Shown one piece after another: positions 8,361 through 18,366 of a stretch of DNA of 64,000 nucleotides. Positions within the stretch are counted from its first letter, which is position 1, and each line of letters starts with the position of its first letter. The notes below the pieces were generated by a model that saw only the letters and a list, made by a program, of their open reading frames with translations, searched no databases and was not told where the DNA came from. The stretch spans positions 1 through 64,000 of the forward strand of contig NC_010843.1 of assembly GCF_000017685.1 (NCBI RefSeq). Reading direction: 5' to 3'. This DNA comes from Leptospira biflexa serovar Patoc strain 'Patoc 1 (Paris)'. GTDB lineage: Bacteria; Spirochaetota; Leptospiria; Leptospirales; Leptospiraceae. The position numbers and the translations under genes were made by a program.

Positions 8361-10668
8361 TTTTCGGAAAGTAGATTGTGAACTTACTGCCTTCTCCCAT
8401 GCTACTTTCTACAAAAATTTCTCCGGACATCTTTTCCACGAGAGATTTTACGATGGATAAACCAAGGCCAGTGCCACCAATTTTTTTGTTATCAGTTGAT
8501 GGAATTCTGAAAAAACGATCGAAGATTTGATTTTTATAATTGGGATCAATGCCAATTCCAGTATCTTCCACAATGATTTCGACCTTTCCATTGAATTCTC
8601 GGAGTGAAATTCCAATTTTTCCTTTGAAAGTGTACTTCAAGGCATTCACGTATAGATTCGTGATGATTTGTGAAAATTCGAATCTGATACCACGAATCAA
8701 TAGTCCTTTTTTCAAAGTTAGGTCCCATTCAATTGGTTTTCCCTTTGCTAAGTGTGAGTTCATATGAATGACATCTTCAATCACAGGAACTGGATCGAAT
8801 ATTTCGATCACTTCCGCTTCATTGTCTTTTTCGCGGGATGTCGTTAATTTGAGTAGGTTTTCGATAAGAAAACTCAAGCGTTTCGCGTTTTTATCAATCA
8901 CTTCTAACATGTTGATATGTTCTTTGTTAAAAGGTAAGGATGAGTCTGATTTAAAAAATTCTAGATAACCACGAATGTTTGTCATCGGACTTCGGAGTTC
9001 ATGACTGACGTTTGAAATAAACTCATGTTGGAGGCGCTCTTGTTCCTTCCTTTCTGAATTGGGTCGAAATTGAACTTGGTATCGTTTTTTTGGTGATAAC
9101 AATATGGATGTGAAGCTGATATCAACTTCAAGTTTAGATCCATCTTTAGCTAAGATTTCAACATCAGGCAATGATAACATTGTATCAGAAGATAAGTCGG
9201 ATCCAAAACGTAGTTGGTTAGAAACTTGGTTCCCTAAAATGATATCTTCGATTGTCATTTTAGTAATGTCACCCCGAGTGTATCCAGTAAGAGATCTAAA
9301 TTGATTGTTTGCTTCCAATATGCTGCCTGTATCGGCATCTACCAGTGCAATTGCTTCTCTAGAAAATTCAAATAAATATCTATATTTTTCTTCGGAATAT
9401 TGTAAATCAACGGCCGATCGATCTAATTTGATTTCTAATATGGATATCAAATTTTCGAGTTCAGTAATTTCTTCTCTTTGTAATTCGATTTTGGCATTAA
9501 ACGAATCTAACATTGAATTTACGAGAACTTTGACTCTGTTGTCTAACTGTAAAGTTTCATCCGTATTGAGCCTTGAGTTATAATTTCCTTGCAACATGTC
9601 TAAAACTAATGAATTAACGTCGACAATAAGATGTCTTACTGCATTGAGTTTTCTATAATTGATTTGGGAAGGAGCATGTAATTTAAGATTTGATGGTTCC
9701 TGGAAGCTAGATAATTTCCTTACATCGAATACCTTCTTAGGCTCCAAGGCAGATAAAATTTCATCAAAATTGAGTGCAGTTTGCACCGCTTCCGGTTGCA
9801 TCACCCTGCGAATCAAACGGAAATATACATCTTTCAGAATTGGGAATAGAGTTGTTTCATCACCTTGATAAGAGAACACTCCTTTTTGAATGAGTGGGTG
9901 TTCAGTAAGTAGGTTTTTTGTCTCACCTACTCTAAGATGCGGATAAAAATGAGAAAGTTGTAAGTCCTCCCATAAATTTCCTTGATAGTCTTTGTTTGAG
10001 TTTTGTAATAAATCAATGGCTTTTTTTACAGCAAGTAAAACGCCAGATACTTCCCTCCCCGTTTTTAGTATTGCATCGCCACTGAACGCCAGTAAGGTGG
10101 ATGGGTATAAGATGTCTTTTTTTAAAATAGGAAGGTCCAAACTATTTCCAAAATCTTGAAAATTTCTTAAGAAAGGACTAGAAAAAGGATCAGATACTAA
10201 ACCAAGGCAATTGGGTTTTAAAAACTCCTTTTCTTCTAAAAATCCAGGAGTATCGATGTAACGAACTTTAACAGGATTTTTCGGCGCATATTCTTCTAAA
10301 AATTTTTCAGCAAACAATCTTTCAACGGAATTGATATGAGGAACTGGGAGAATGTAGGCTTTGTTTCTTGTTAAGTCTTCTGGTTTAAACTGGAATCTAG
10401 AATAGAAGGATAAAGGAGAATGATAGAGATAAATTCCTTTGTAAATTCGTTTGAGTTTTGATTTTTTTAGGAAACTTTCTTGCAGGTATGCAATCGTTGG
10501 TACTTCACCCGCTTCTACTCGACCGGCGTCTAGTAATGGCAAAATAGCTTTGTGGTGAGTGTTGACATGAAGAGTGACTTTGACTCCGAATTCTTCGAAG
10601 TATCCTTTTTTATAGGCTACAACAACGGGTAAGGAACTAAGTCGACTTGTAATACAAATCTGGATCAC
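8344..10668 (-). CDS. Substrate-binding-protein/PAS/histidine kinase fusion
   Basis: Hybrid sensor kinase. Residues ~1-300 resemble the NMT1/ThiY-type periplasmic substrate-binding fold (LPVVVAYKKGYFEEFGVKV, then LLDAGRVEAGEVPTIAYL), yet no signal peptide or membrane segment is visible. A linker and coiled coil (~340-425) lead to a PAS domain (~430-540, FEFSREAIALVDADTGSILE). HisKA follows with phospho-acceptor motif SHELRSP at about 552, then HATPase_c with N box NLYVNALKYT, G1 DTGIGID and G2 GGTGLGLSI. No receiver domain or adjacent response regulator is present. The start appears to be GTG. It is the last gene of the long minus-strand run, after htpG. Confidence 0.85.
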   Translation of the reverse strand: MIQICITSRLSSLPVVVAYKKGYFEEFGVKVTLHVNTHHKAILPLLDAGRVEAGEVPTIAYLQESFLKKSKLKRIYKGIYLYHSPLSFYSRFQFKPEDLTRNKAYILPVPHINSVERLFAEKFLEEYAPKNPVKVRYIDTPGFLEEKEFLKPNCLGLVSDPFSSPFLRNFQDFGNSLDLPILKKDILYPSTLLAFSGDAILKTGREVSGVLLAVKKAIDLLQNSNKDYQGNLWEDLQLSHFYPHLRVGETKNLLTEHPLIQKGVFSYQGDETTLFPILKDVYFRLIRRVMQPEAVQTALNFDEILSALEPKKVFDVRKLSSFQEPSNLKLHAPSQINYRKLNAVRHLIVDVNSLVLDMLQGNYNSRLNTDETLQLDNRVKVLVNSMLDSFNAKIELQREEITELENLISILEIKLDRSAVDLQYSEEKYRYLFEFSREAIALVDADTGSILEANNQFRSLTGYTRGDITKMTIEDIILGNQVSNQLRFGSDLSSDTMLSLPDVEILAKDGSKLEVDISFTSILLSPKKRYQVQFRPNSERKEQERLQHEFISNVSHELRSPMTNIRGYLEFFKSDSSLPFNKEHINMLEVIDKNAKRLSFLIENLLKLTTSREKDNEAEVIEIFDPVPVIEDVIHMNSHLAKGKPIEWDLTLKKGLLIRGIRFEFSQIITNLYVNALKYTFKGKIGISLREFNGKVEIIVEDTGIGIDPNYKNQIFDRFFRIPSTDNKKIGGTGLGLSIVKSLVEKMSGEIFVESSMGEGSKFTIYFPKINANA

Positions 10669-10725
10669 ATGGCAACAATTCCATTGGCTGGAATCGTTGC
10701 CAAATCTTTATGAGAAGAATTTACC

Positions 10726-12558
10726 TTAAGTAGAAAAAATCTCCTGAAGGAATTCTGTTGTTCTTTTTGTATATTCTGAGACTTCTTTTTCGTCCATTAC
10801 CTTAGCGGAAAGTAATGAAAGATCGTAGATGACACGTGCCAATTTTTTGCCTTTCTCTGGATTCACACCTTCAAACGCTTGTAAGGCGGATTTCACAAGC
10901 GGGGATTTGGAATTCACCATGAGAGTGTGAGCTTTTAGCATTGATTTTGTGTCTTCCCGGTTGAACATGGAATTCATTTCTGTCATTCTACGCATAAACT
11001 CAGGTAATAAGATCACTCCAGGTACATCTACTGATTTTAGGGCTTCTACTTTGACTTGAACACCTTCCGAAGGAAGGGCGGATTCGAAAAGTTTTGTAAT
11101 CCGACTTGATTCAGTTTCGTTTGCTTCATTGACTAGATCTGTTTTAGAGTCTTTGTCCAATACTTGGTCTGCTAGTTCTGAATCTACACGTTGGAATTTC
11201 CAGTCTGGATTTTTTGTTTCCAAATGTTGTATCAAATGAGAATCAATTTTTGAATCAACTAGGATCGCTTCTAGTCCTTGCGACTTGAGAAGCTGCATAT
11301 AAACAGATCCCATTTCTGTTTCGTTTGCATAAAAGATTTTGTTTTGGTTTTTTTCTTTGTTCTTTTCCCAATATTCAGAAACAGTTGAAAACCCATTTTC
11401 AGAATTTTTAAAGATTAAATGATCCTTCATCGCGTCATAAAATTTATCATCCGTAAGAACTCCATACTTCACAAAAATTGAAATATCATTCCAATTTTCT
11501 TCATACTTAGCACGATTTTTTTTAAAATCATCGATCAACCGATCAGCTACCTTTTTTATGATGTGGTTTGAGATTTTTTTGACCAAAGGATCATTCTGTA
11601 AGTAAGAACGTGATACGTTCAATGGTAAATCTGGAATGTCGATGGTTCCTTTGAGAATGGTTAAAAATTGAGGGATCAGCTCGCTTGCGTTATCACTTAC
11701 GAAAACATGGTTACAAAACAATTTGATCCCATTTTTGGATGCTTCTAACTCATGAGTTAGTTTTGGGAAATACAGGATTCCTTGTAATCGGAATGGATAG
11801 TCTACATTGAGATGGATGTGGAATAAAGACTCACCTGAAAATGGGAAAAGATAGGAATAAAAATCTTTGTAATCATCTGGAGAATTCTTCGAAGGTTCTT
11901 CTGACCAAAGTGGTTTTTCTCGATTGGCTTTTTCGCCTTGAACATAAATGGCCACAGGTAAAAAGTCACAGTATTTTTTGATGAGTTCTTTTAGTTTCCA
12001 TTTATCAAGGTATTCACCAGATTCACTATCCAGGTATAAGGAGATTTTTGTCCCTCTTGTGTTTTTATCAATAGTGGATATAGAAAAATCAGTACCAGAC
12101 TCGCTTGACCACATAACAGCCGCCTGTCCAGCTTTATAGGATTTGGTTTCAATTGTTACCTGTTTGGATACCATAAAGGAGGAATAAAATCCTAGTCCAA
12201 AATGGCCTATGATTTCTGCCTTATTTTCTGTGTTCTGGTACTGTTTGGCGAAGTCAGTTGCTCCCGAAAAGGCAATTTGATTGATGTATTTTTTTACCTC
12301 TTCTACGGTCATACCTAAGCCGTTGTCTTCGATGGTTAATATGCGCTTGTCTACATCAAAATCTAAGTCGATTCGATACTCATTACCACCTTCAAATTCT
12401 TCGCTTAAAGCAATTTTTTTTAGTTTTGTAATCGCATCACTTGCATTGGAAACAAGTTCTCGTAGGAAGATGTCTTTTTCGGAATAGAGCCATTTTTTAA
12501 TGATCGGAAATATGTTTTCTGTTTCGACATTGATTTTACCTTTTTCTTCAGCTTGCAT
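10726..12558 (-). CDS. htpG: Chaperone HtpG (Hsp90)
   Basis: ATP-dependent dimeric cytoplasmic chaperone. Seen: the N-terminal GHKL ATPase with [22 protein letters not shown] and [13 protein letters not shown]; the middle-domain [13 protein letters not shown]; and the C-terminal [10 protein letters not shown] dimerisation region. 610 residues is close to the family norm. It starts 3 bases after the batD stop, so it is part of the bat operon. The link suggests shared expression of envelope-stress and folding functions. Confidence 0.95.
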   Translation of the reverse strand: MQAEEKGKINVETENIFPIIKKWLYSEKDIFLRELVSNASDAITKLKKIALSEEFEGGNEYRIDLDFDVDKRILTIEDNGLGMTVEEVKKYINQIAFSGATDFAKQYQNTENKAEIIGHFGLGFYSSFMVSKQVTIETKSYKAGQAAVMWSSESGTDFSISTIDKNTRGTKISLYLDSESGEYLDKWKLKELIKKYCDFLPVAIYVQGEKANREKPLWSEEPSKNSPDDYKDFYSYLFPFSGESLFHIHLNVDYPFRLQGILYFPKLTHELEASKNGIKLFCNHVFVSDNASELIPQFLTILKGTIDIPDLPLNVSRSYLQNDPLVKKISNHIIKKVADRLIDDFKKNRAKYEENWNDISIFVKYGVLTDDKFYDAMKDHLIFKNSENGFSTVSEYWEKNKEKNQNKIFYANETEMGSVYMQLLKSQGLEAILVDSKIDSHLIQHLETKNPDWKFQRVDSELADQVLDKDSKTDLVNEANETESSRITKLFESALPSEGVQVKVEALKSVDVPGVILLPEFMRRMTEMNSMFNREDTKSMLKAHTLMVNSKSPLVKSALQAFEGVNPEKGKKLARVIYDLSLLSAKVMDEKEVSEYTKRTTEFLQEIFST

Positions 12559-12561
12559 ATG

Positions 12562-14133
12562 TTACTCCTTAACTTTCATTTGTTTTGATATATTGAGTGC
12601 AGTTGCCCTGTCTTCTTTGGACAAATTTTTGTATACATCCGAAAAATTTGAGTCCTTGTTTTGGCTGATTAATTCGGAAAGCCAACTGGAATCTGTTGCG
12701 GACACTCCCTGTTTCTCTAAGAACTCAGAGAGGAAGTAATTTCTTTTTTTACCGAATCCTTCTACCATAGCGACAAATGATTTTGTTTCTAGATTGAATT
12801 TATATTGTTTCATTCCTACGTATCCGAGGATACCAAAAACTGCAAGCAAAACTAAAAACAGAACCGGCAATTTTAAGTTTAGATTCTGAGCTTTGGAATT
12901 TGGTGCAGTGTTTATGCTTCGTTTAGGTAATATTTGAAAATTTGGAAACGGAAGTGTCAGCGTGTTGTATTTTTTTTCTGGAATCGCAAAATAACTAAAT
13001 TGGTATGGGTCATTCAATTCTTTTGATATTTTCGTGATTTGATATCCATACATAAATTTAACTTTGGAATAAAAACCATATTCACCCGATTCAAGTTGTT
13101 GGAAATTTTTAGTTTTTGATTGAGAAATCAATTTAATATTGGGATTAGAGAATTCCATTGGTGTGATGCCTTCATACCCTCCTTCCCCTTCAATCATCAA
13201 TTCAATGTATGCTGTTTCTCCGACAAACACTTGGTTTGGAATTTTTAAAAAATACATTTTAAATTTCCCGATTGCTCCTGTAAAAAATTTAGGTGGATTA
13301 TTAGGAAGATCTAAAACAGTTACTTTTGCAGGGCTTGTATCAATAGTTTCTTGCAAGGAATTGAATCGTAGGCTATCTCCTGTGATGAATTTTGTTTTTC
13401 CTAATAGGAATGATCCTGATTTAAGAGCTGTTAGTCCATAGATTTCTTTTGAAAATACTAAGGTTTTTCTAGGGATTGTGTTTCTGATCACTTCAGGTTC
13501 AATTTGTACTGTTACCTGTCGAAGTGTTTCCGATAAAAAAAATGGGAACGAGATAGATTGGTTTGGATCTCTCTCCAAAAATGGTTGTCTATAATGATTG
13601 TAATATAATACAAAATATCCAACAATTGGCTCACCTTTATAAAATACTGATTTGTTCGTGTGGAAAGTGACTTCTGGGTTTTCATCAGTTGATGATTCTT
13701 CAAAATCAAGTGAGAACGGATTTAAAAAACTATTTTGAGAGTTTTTTGTTTTTTTACTTACTTTGAATGAGATTGAAGGAGAAGAGTATTGTTGGTTGTC
13801 ATATTGTACTGAGATTTCAGGCAATTGAAAGCTACCTTCTCTATCTGTATCTACGTAAAAATTGATAATTTGGGTTTTTGAAACTTTAAAATTGATGATT
13901 TGAGTTTCGGTGCCACTTCCCACATACCGGACTCTTACTCCATTTTTTTTGACGTTCGTTTGTAAGGTTCGAAAAGGTTTGTCTCCGTAAGCTTTTACTT
14001 CTAGTTTTGCTACTTCACCTAATGAAAACTCATTGGGATGGAAAAAGAATTCGACTTCGACCGAGAATAGTTTTGAAAAGAAAGCAATAAGGAAGTATAA
14101 GAGAAAAAACTTTGATTTACCAGAATTTCTCAT
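12562..14133 (-). CDS. batD: BatD-like membrane-anchored protein
   Basis: BatD family (aerotolerance/oxygen-tolerance loci), role in envelope stress not well defined. Seen: an N-terminal signal sequence (residues ~8-25, FFLLYFLIAFFSKLFS), several beta-sandwich domains (VEFFFHPNEFSLGEVAKLEV and FLKIPNQVFVGETAYIELMI), a membrane helix near 425-445 (LPVLFLVLLAVFGILGYVG), and a short cytoplasmic tail. Its start lies within the end of batB (17-base overlap). 523 residues fits the family. Confidence 0.87.
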   Translation of the reverse strand: MRNSGKSKFFLLYFLIAFFSKLFSVEVEFFFHPNEFSLGEVAKLEVKAYGDKPFRTLQTNVKKNGVRVRYVGSGTETQIINFKVSKTQIINFYVDTDREGSFQLPEISVQYDNQQYSSPSISFKVSKKTKNSQNSFLNPFSLDFEESSTDENPEVTFHTNKSVFYKGEPIVGYFVLYYNHYRQPFLERDPNQSISFPFFLSETLRQVTVQIEPEVIRNTIPRKTLVFSKEIYGLTALKSGSFLLGKTKFITGDSLRFNSLQETIDTSPAKVTVLDLPNNPPKFFTGAIGKFKMYFLKIPNQVFVGETAYIELMIEGEGGYEGITPMEFSNPNIKLISQSKTKNFQQLESGEYGFYSKVKFMYGYQITKISKELNDPYQFSYFAIPEKKYNTLTLPFPNFQILPKRSINTAPNSKAQNLNLKLPVLFLVLLAVFGILGYVGMKQYKFNLETKSFVAMVEGFGKKRNYFLSEFLEKQGVSATDSSWLSELISQNKDSNFSDVYKNLSKEDRATALNISKQMKVKE

Positions 14134-15760
14134 TATCGGAGGAGCCTCCCCTTTTATTTTTTAGAATGGAATCTTGCGAAAATGGTTCGAGAATTCGATC
14201 TATTTCTGATTGGTTTGGATTGGAATTTTGTTTTTCTTCTTTTTCATTCTTAGGTTGAGAAGGGTTTGGATTTTGGTGTTCGCCATTTCCTTGCCCATTG
14301 GATTGGTTCTGGTTTTGTTTTTTTGTTAGATGCTCAATGTTTTTTTTAGCAGCCAATTGTTTGGGATTGTATTTTAAACTTTCTACATAGGATTTGAGTG
14401 CATTCTCTTTTTGACCTAATTTTGTGTAAATATTCCCCAAAGTTAGATTTGCTTTCGATTTTAAATCTGCATCTGATTTTGGGTGGGTCAATATTTTCTC
14501 TGCAAGTTCTTTTGATCCTTTGTAATTCCCCATTTGGTATTCATTTGCAGATTCGTTGTACATTAACCTTGGATCGTCTTGTATGTACTCCTTTGCATCT
14601 GAAAATTCTTTTTGGCTTTGTTTGTAATTTTCTTGGTGATAGGCTTTGTTCCCCCTCTCGATTGCATTGCCACCTGGGTCGAGTTCCCAAGCTTCTAATC
14701 GGATTTGGAAAGAGAATAGAAAGAAAATGGCGAGGAGTGCTTTGAAAGGTAGTTTTTTTTGTATTCCTATTGATAATATTCTTTCGATGACCATAAACAA
14801 AAAAGAAAACAAAAGGTATGGATGTGCACCAGCCTCATTTTTGAATTTTTCTAATCTTTGTATTTTGTTTTTTTTCATGGATTTTATTTTTTCAACAAGA
14901 TGATAAGAACCATCAGCATAAAATGAAACATTAAAAAAATCGCCATTGTATTTTTCAGCGATGGACTCTAGAAAATCTGCATCCAGTTTAGATACAATCA
15001 CATTGTCGCCGTAAGGTGAATCTACCAAATTAGAATCGTAAGTAACAAAGCCACCTTTCCCGGTTCCAGGGTCTCGGAATTCGATTGGCCCTCCTTCTTC
15101 GGTTCCCAATCCCCAAACCATTACTTCCCCATTTAAATTTGGTAACGATTGTTTTTCATGGTCTTCCCCATCGGTTACGATTACAGTGATATTAGATTGT
15201 ATATTCTGGGATTTTTTACGTATTTTTTCTGCTCGTTCAAGAGCAACGGCAAGATTTGTACCTTTTGAGCCTACCATTTCAACACTTAATGACTGTATAT
15301 AATCGGAAACTGCAGAAAGGTCGGATGTCATTGGACAAAAAGAAAATGATTGCCCTGCAAAAACGATGATTCCAACTCGATTCCCTTTTAAATCAGGTAG
15401 TAATCGTAACGATAAATCTTGAAATCGTTTCAGTCGATTTGGTCTGATGTCAATTGCATTCATCGATAAACTTACATCTACGACAAATAAGATATCTGTT
15501 GATTGGAATTCTTTTGTGGATTCGATGTCTATAGATTTTATTTTATATAGTGATACAATGGCAAAACACATGGCAACTAAGAAGGAAATTGTACGTAGTA
15601 TTAAAAGTAACTGATTGGAAGTTGATAATCTGGTTACAAAGTCAAGTTTGTTTTTACTGAATTGAATGGCTTTGAAATTGATAAAAAGTTTGAAGGAAGA
15701 TACGATTAAACCAATTAAAATTGTCAATGTTCCGAGGTAAATAACCGTATTTGTTTCCAT
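14117..15760 (-). CDS. batB: BatB von Willebrand A protein fused to TPR (BatC-like) domain
   Basis: Membrane-bound VWA protein. Two N-terminal helices (~8-28, 52-72) precede a VWA domain with MIDAS motif DVSLSM at 95-100, TNLAVALERA and VTDGEDH. A third helix comes near 315-350. The C-terminal half holds tetratricopeptide repeats (~365-465, AIERGNKAYHQENYKQSQKE; LGNIYTKLGQKENALKSYVE) and a Gln/Asn-rich tail. In many bacteria the TPR part is a separate BatC; here it is one reading frame. It overlaps batA by 1 base and batD by 17. Confidence 0.9.
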   Translation of the reverse strand: METNTVIYLGTLTILIGLIVSSFKLFINFKAIQFSKNKLDFVTRLSTSNQLLLILRTISFLVAMCFAIVSLYKIKSIDIESTKEFQSTDILFVVDVSLSMNAIDIRPNRLKRFQDLSLRLLPDLKGNRVGIIVFAGQSFSFCPMTSDLSAVSDYIQSLSVEMVGSKGTNLAVALERAEKIRKKSQNIQSNITVIVTDGEDHEKQSLPNLNGEVMVWGLGTEEGGPIEFRDPGTGKGGFVTYDSNLVDSPYGDNVIVSKLDADFLESIAEKYNGDFFNVSFYADGSYHLVEKIKSMKKNKIQRLEKFKNEAGAHPYLLFSFLFMVIERILSIGIQKKLPFKALLAIFFLFSFQIRLEAWELDPGGNAIERGNKAYHQENYKQSQKEFSDAKEYIQDDPRLMYNESANEYQMGNYKGSKELAEKILTHPKSDADLKSKANLTLGNIYTKLGQKENALKSYVESLKYNPKQLAAKKNIEHLTKKQNQNQSNGQGNGEHQNPNPSQPKNEKEEKQNSNPNQSEIDRILEPFSQDSILKNKRGGSSDNEKFW

Positions 15761-16713
15761 TAGATTTTCTCTTTTAAAGGATAAATTTTTAGTAACAAAT
15801 ATAAAATCAAAGAGATGAATGTAAAAAATACAAAAACTGGGAACTGAGTTTCTTGGATTTCAAGAGGTTTAGATGGTAACTCAACCACCTCAAGTTGATC
15901 AATTTCATTTAATACAGACTCTAAAACTTCTGGAGACTCAGCTCTAAAAAACTTTCCGTTTGTATTGCTCGAAATTTTTTGTAACGACTCGTAATTGATT
16001 TCATATTGTCCTTCTTCCTTCCCGATACCAATACAGTATACTTTAATACCCATTGTTTTTGTCGTATACGCTGCCGTATCAGGATCAAGTTTACCAGTGT
16101 TTGAGACTCCATCCGTCAAAAGAATGATGACTTTTGATTTGGCTTCCGAGTTTTTTAACCTGTAGGATGATAGGACGAGTGCATCGCCGACAGCAGTGCC
16201 TTGTTCTTCTATGTCTTCACTGGATGTACCGGCTATCAGTTCATCCAAGGCAAAACGGTCACTTGAAAGTGGGGATTGTAAGTATGCGGCTCCTGCAAAA
16301 ACGACAATACCGATTCGATCATATAGTCTTTTTTTAACAAATTCTCTTAACAGATCTTTTGAAACTGAAAGTCGATTCCTCGGTAAAAAATCATAAGAGT
16401 TTACCATTGAACCTGAGATATCAAGGGCAATCATGATATCGACTCCCTTTGTACTGTCAGGGCTTAGTTTGTATTTTGAGCCAGGACCAGCAGCTGCAAC
16501 CACTAAAAACACCATAGATAGATAAACAAGAAACTCAGTGAACGAATATAGGATTCTACGAAATTGGATCCCGAGAGTGGAATTTAATTTTTGGAATCGA
16601 TCGGATTTGATAAAGAAGATTGGTCCATATGGGTTTTGTTTCCATTGATAAAAGTATAGCATCAAAATCGGGAACATCAAAAGTAAAAGGTAAGGCCTTT
16701 GGAACTGGTCCAT
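15760..16713 (-). CDS. batA: BatA von Willebrand A protein
   Basis: Inner-membrane VWA protein. Helices at ~7-22 and ~60-76 flank a short basic segment. The VWA domain carries an intact MIDAS (DISGSM at 98-103, TAVGDALVLS, LLTDGVSNTG). A C-terminal helix lies at ~290-310. This is the standard BatA/BatB anchor layout. The stop overlaps the batB start by one base and the gene begins 1 base after its upstream neighbour, so they are translated together. Confidence 0.9.
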   Translation of the reverse strand: MDQFQRPYLLLLMFPILMLYFYQWKQNPYGPIFFIKSDRFQKLNSTLGIQFRRILYSFTEFLVYLSMVFLVVAAAGPGSKYKLSPDSTKGVDIMIALDISGSMVNSYDFLPRNRLSVSKDLLREFVKKRLYDRIGIVVFAGAAYLQSPLSSDRFALDELIAGTSSEDIEEQGTAVGDALVLSSYRLKNSEAKSKVIILLTDGVSNTGKLDPDTAAYTTKTMGIKVYCIGIGKEEGQYEINYESLQKISSNTNGKFFRAESPEVLESVLNEIDQLEVVELPSKPLEIQETQFPVFVFFTFISLILYLLLKIYPLKEKI

Positions 16714-16714
16714 G

Positions 16715-17554
16715 TTAGGTTATAAAATCCTTTTTGATTTGGTCCCAGATTTTCTCTGCATCTTCTTTAGAGATAATTTGAGAGTTCTCACTGTATTTTA
16801 AATTTCTGAAATAGAGACGTAAATCCCGAATGGCTCTATCAGGAATATGGGTTTTATCATGTAAAATGGCTAAAAATTCGGAGTCTGTATTACCTAATAG
16901 ATTTTCTTGAAATTTTTCGGAAAATACTTCTTTTAGGTATTCGCTTATCCGAAATGTAAGTTCCTTTTCAGTAATTTTTTCTGATTGAATGTATTGCTCT
17001 AAATATTGGAGACGTTTTGTTGATTCTAATAATTTTGGACTCTTTTCCCATGCCGCGTCTACAATCTTAGGTTTTGATTTCCAATACAAATACAATGCAT
17101 AGATGAGATATAAATTGATACAAGTAAATAGGATGAGTCCTATAAGCCGAAGAAAATAGGGTCCTGAAAAAATGATCGGAGGTTCAATGTCTTCAATTTC
17201 AGTTTCTGTTCCAGTCAAATTAGAGAGGACATTAATTTTTAACTTTGAATTAAAATCGACTCCATTCTCTTTCCATGTTGTTGGTAAGAAGAAATCTCCT
17301 GCACTGAAAAAAATAACCGAAGCAGTGATTTTGTTTTTTTCTTTTGTCACCGATTGGATTTCAAAAGTTGGTAATGAGTGATCTTCGTAAAATTTTCCTT
17401 CAGGCAAGCTAATATCAGTTATATCATCGTCCTTCCATTCAATCGTATATTCTGTTATGTCACCCACATAAATTTTTTCCAATGAAATTGATTCCTTGGG
17501 TGAAGCGAAGATAACAACAGTAAATCCAAAATACAATAAAATGAACTTATGCAC
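16715..17554 (-). CDS. BatD/DUF4381-like exported membrane protein
   Basis: 279 residues: signal sequence at 1-18 (FILLYFGFTVVIFAS), a beta-rich periplasmic domain (SLEKIYVGDITEYTIEWKDD), a membrane helix at ~135-158 (FLRLIGLILFTCINLYLIYA), and a helical cytoplasmic tail. This matches the small partner protein found between DUF58 and VWA genes in MoxR/bat clusters. It lies between the DUF58 gene (8-base overlap) and batA. Its role in the presumed MoxR-VWA assembly is inferred from position. Confidence 0.75.
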   Translation of the reverse strand: MHKFILLYFGFTVVIFASPKESISLEKIYVGDITEYTIEWKDDDITDISLPEGKFYEDHSLPTFEIQSVTKEKNKITASVIFFSAGDFFLPTTWKENGVDFNSKLKINVLSNLTGTETEIEDIEPPIIFSGPYFLRLIGLILFTCINLYLIYALYLYWKSKPKIVDAAWEKSPKLLESTKRLQYLEQYIQSEKITEKELTFRISEYLKEVFSEKFQENLLGNTDSEFLAILHDKTHIPDRAIRDLRLYFRNLKYSENSQIISKEDAEKIWDQIKKDFIT

Positions 17555-18365
17555 TGTGTTTTACCTTGAATAAAGGTAGAATTTGGTTGTGAAGTTTTTG
17601 ATTTGGATCTATCTGAATCCATTTATTCCCAAAAATAGACTTTGCAGCTGTTAGGTCTTTTTTGTATGTCGAATTCAAATTTCTAAATTCAACATTTTCT
17701 TGCGAGATTGGTTGAAACCATTTTAACCAAAAGGGAAATTTTAATTCATCTATAGGATCTTGGATGCAGACACCAAATTGTTCCCAAACTTTTGGTATAG
17801 GTGCATTTTTGATCCATTCTGAAAGTTGGTTAAAATCACTAATCCAATAAGAAACAGCATATTTGGGATGAATTTTAAAAGCATATTGGAATGCATTTGA
17901 GTAATTGGTCTGTTTGCCAGGTTTAAGTCTACTGATCGAATCAAAATAAGTGAGAACTTCCGTTTCGGTTTTTAGCCAACGATTTGATGAAATGTTTTGA
18001 TCAGAGAAACTTACTAAAAAAATACGATTGCCAATTTTGATATGGAATAGAGATAAAAATAGAGCCAATTGAAATGTTGTTAATGCTTTTTTACCATCCA
18101 TAGAAACACTTTGATCAATAAAGATGATGATATTTGCATCTTTTTCCTCATAAAATTCTTTCGTATGGAGTTCGCCTGTTCTCGAGGTTACGTTCCAATC
18201 AATATAACGAATGTCATCGCCAAATTGATAATTCCTGACTTCTTTGAAATCAAGCCCTCGCCCGCGATCAGAAGTAAATAGAGATCCTCTTCTGTTCGAT
18301 ACAAATTTTTTTTTTGATTCCCATTGCAAAACTTGGAGTAACCTTTTTAACTCGGGATCAAGCAT
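17547..18365 (-). CDS. DUF58 protein with VWA-like fold
   Basis: Partner of MoxR ATPases. Seen: the DUF58 core GRGLDFKEVRNYQFGDDIRY followed by IDWNVTSRTGELHTKEF, then a VWA-like segment with MIDAS-type DQSVSM at ~93-98. 272 residues is typical for a DUF58 protein lacking membrane helices. It starts 1 base after moxR ends. Known MoxR-DUF58 pairs act as chaperone-like systems for envelope or metal-binding targets. Confidence 0.88.
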   Translation of the reverse strand: MLDPELKRLLQVLQWESKKKFVSNRRGSLFTSDRGRGLDFKEVRNYQFGDDIRYIDWNVTSRTGELHTKEFYEEKDANIIIFIDQSVSMDGKKALTTFQLALFLSLFHIKIGNRIFLVSFSDQNISSNRWLKTETEVLTYFDSISRLKPGKQTNYSNAFQYAFKIHPKYAVSYWISDFNQLSEWIKNAPIPKVWEQFGVCIQDPIDELKFPFWLKWFQPISQENVEFRNLNSTYKKDLTAAKSIFGNKWIQIDPNQKLHNQILPLFKVKHSA

Positions 18366-18366
18366 T

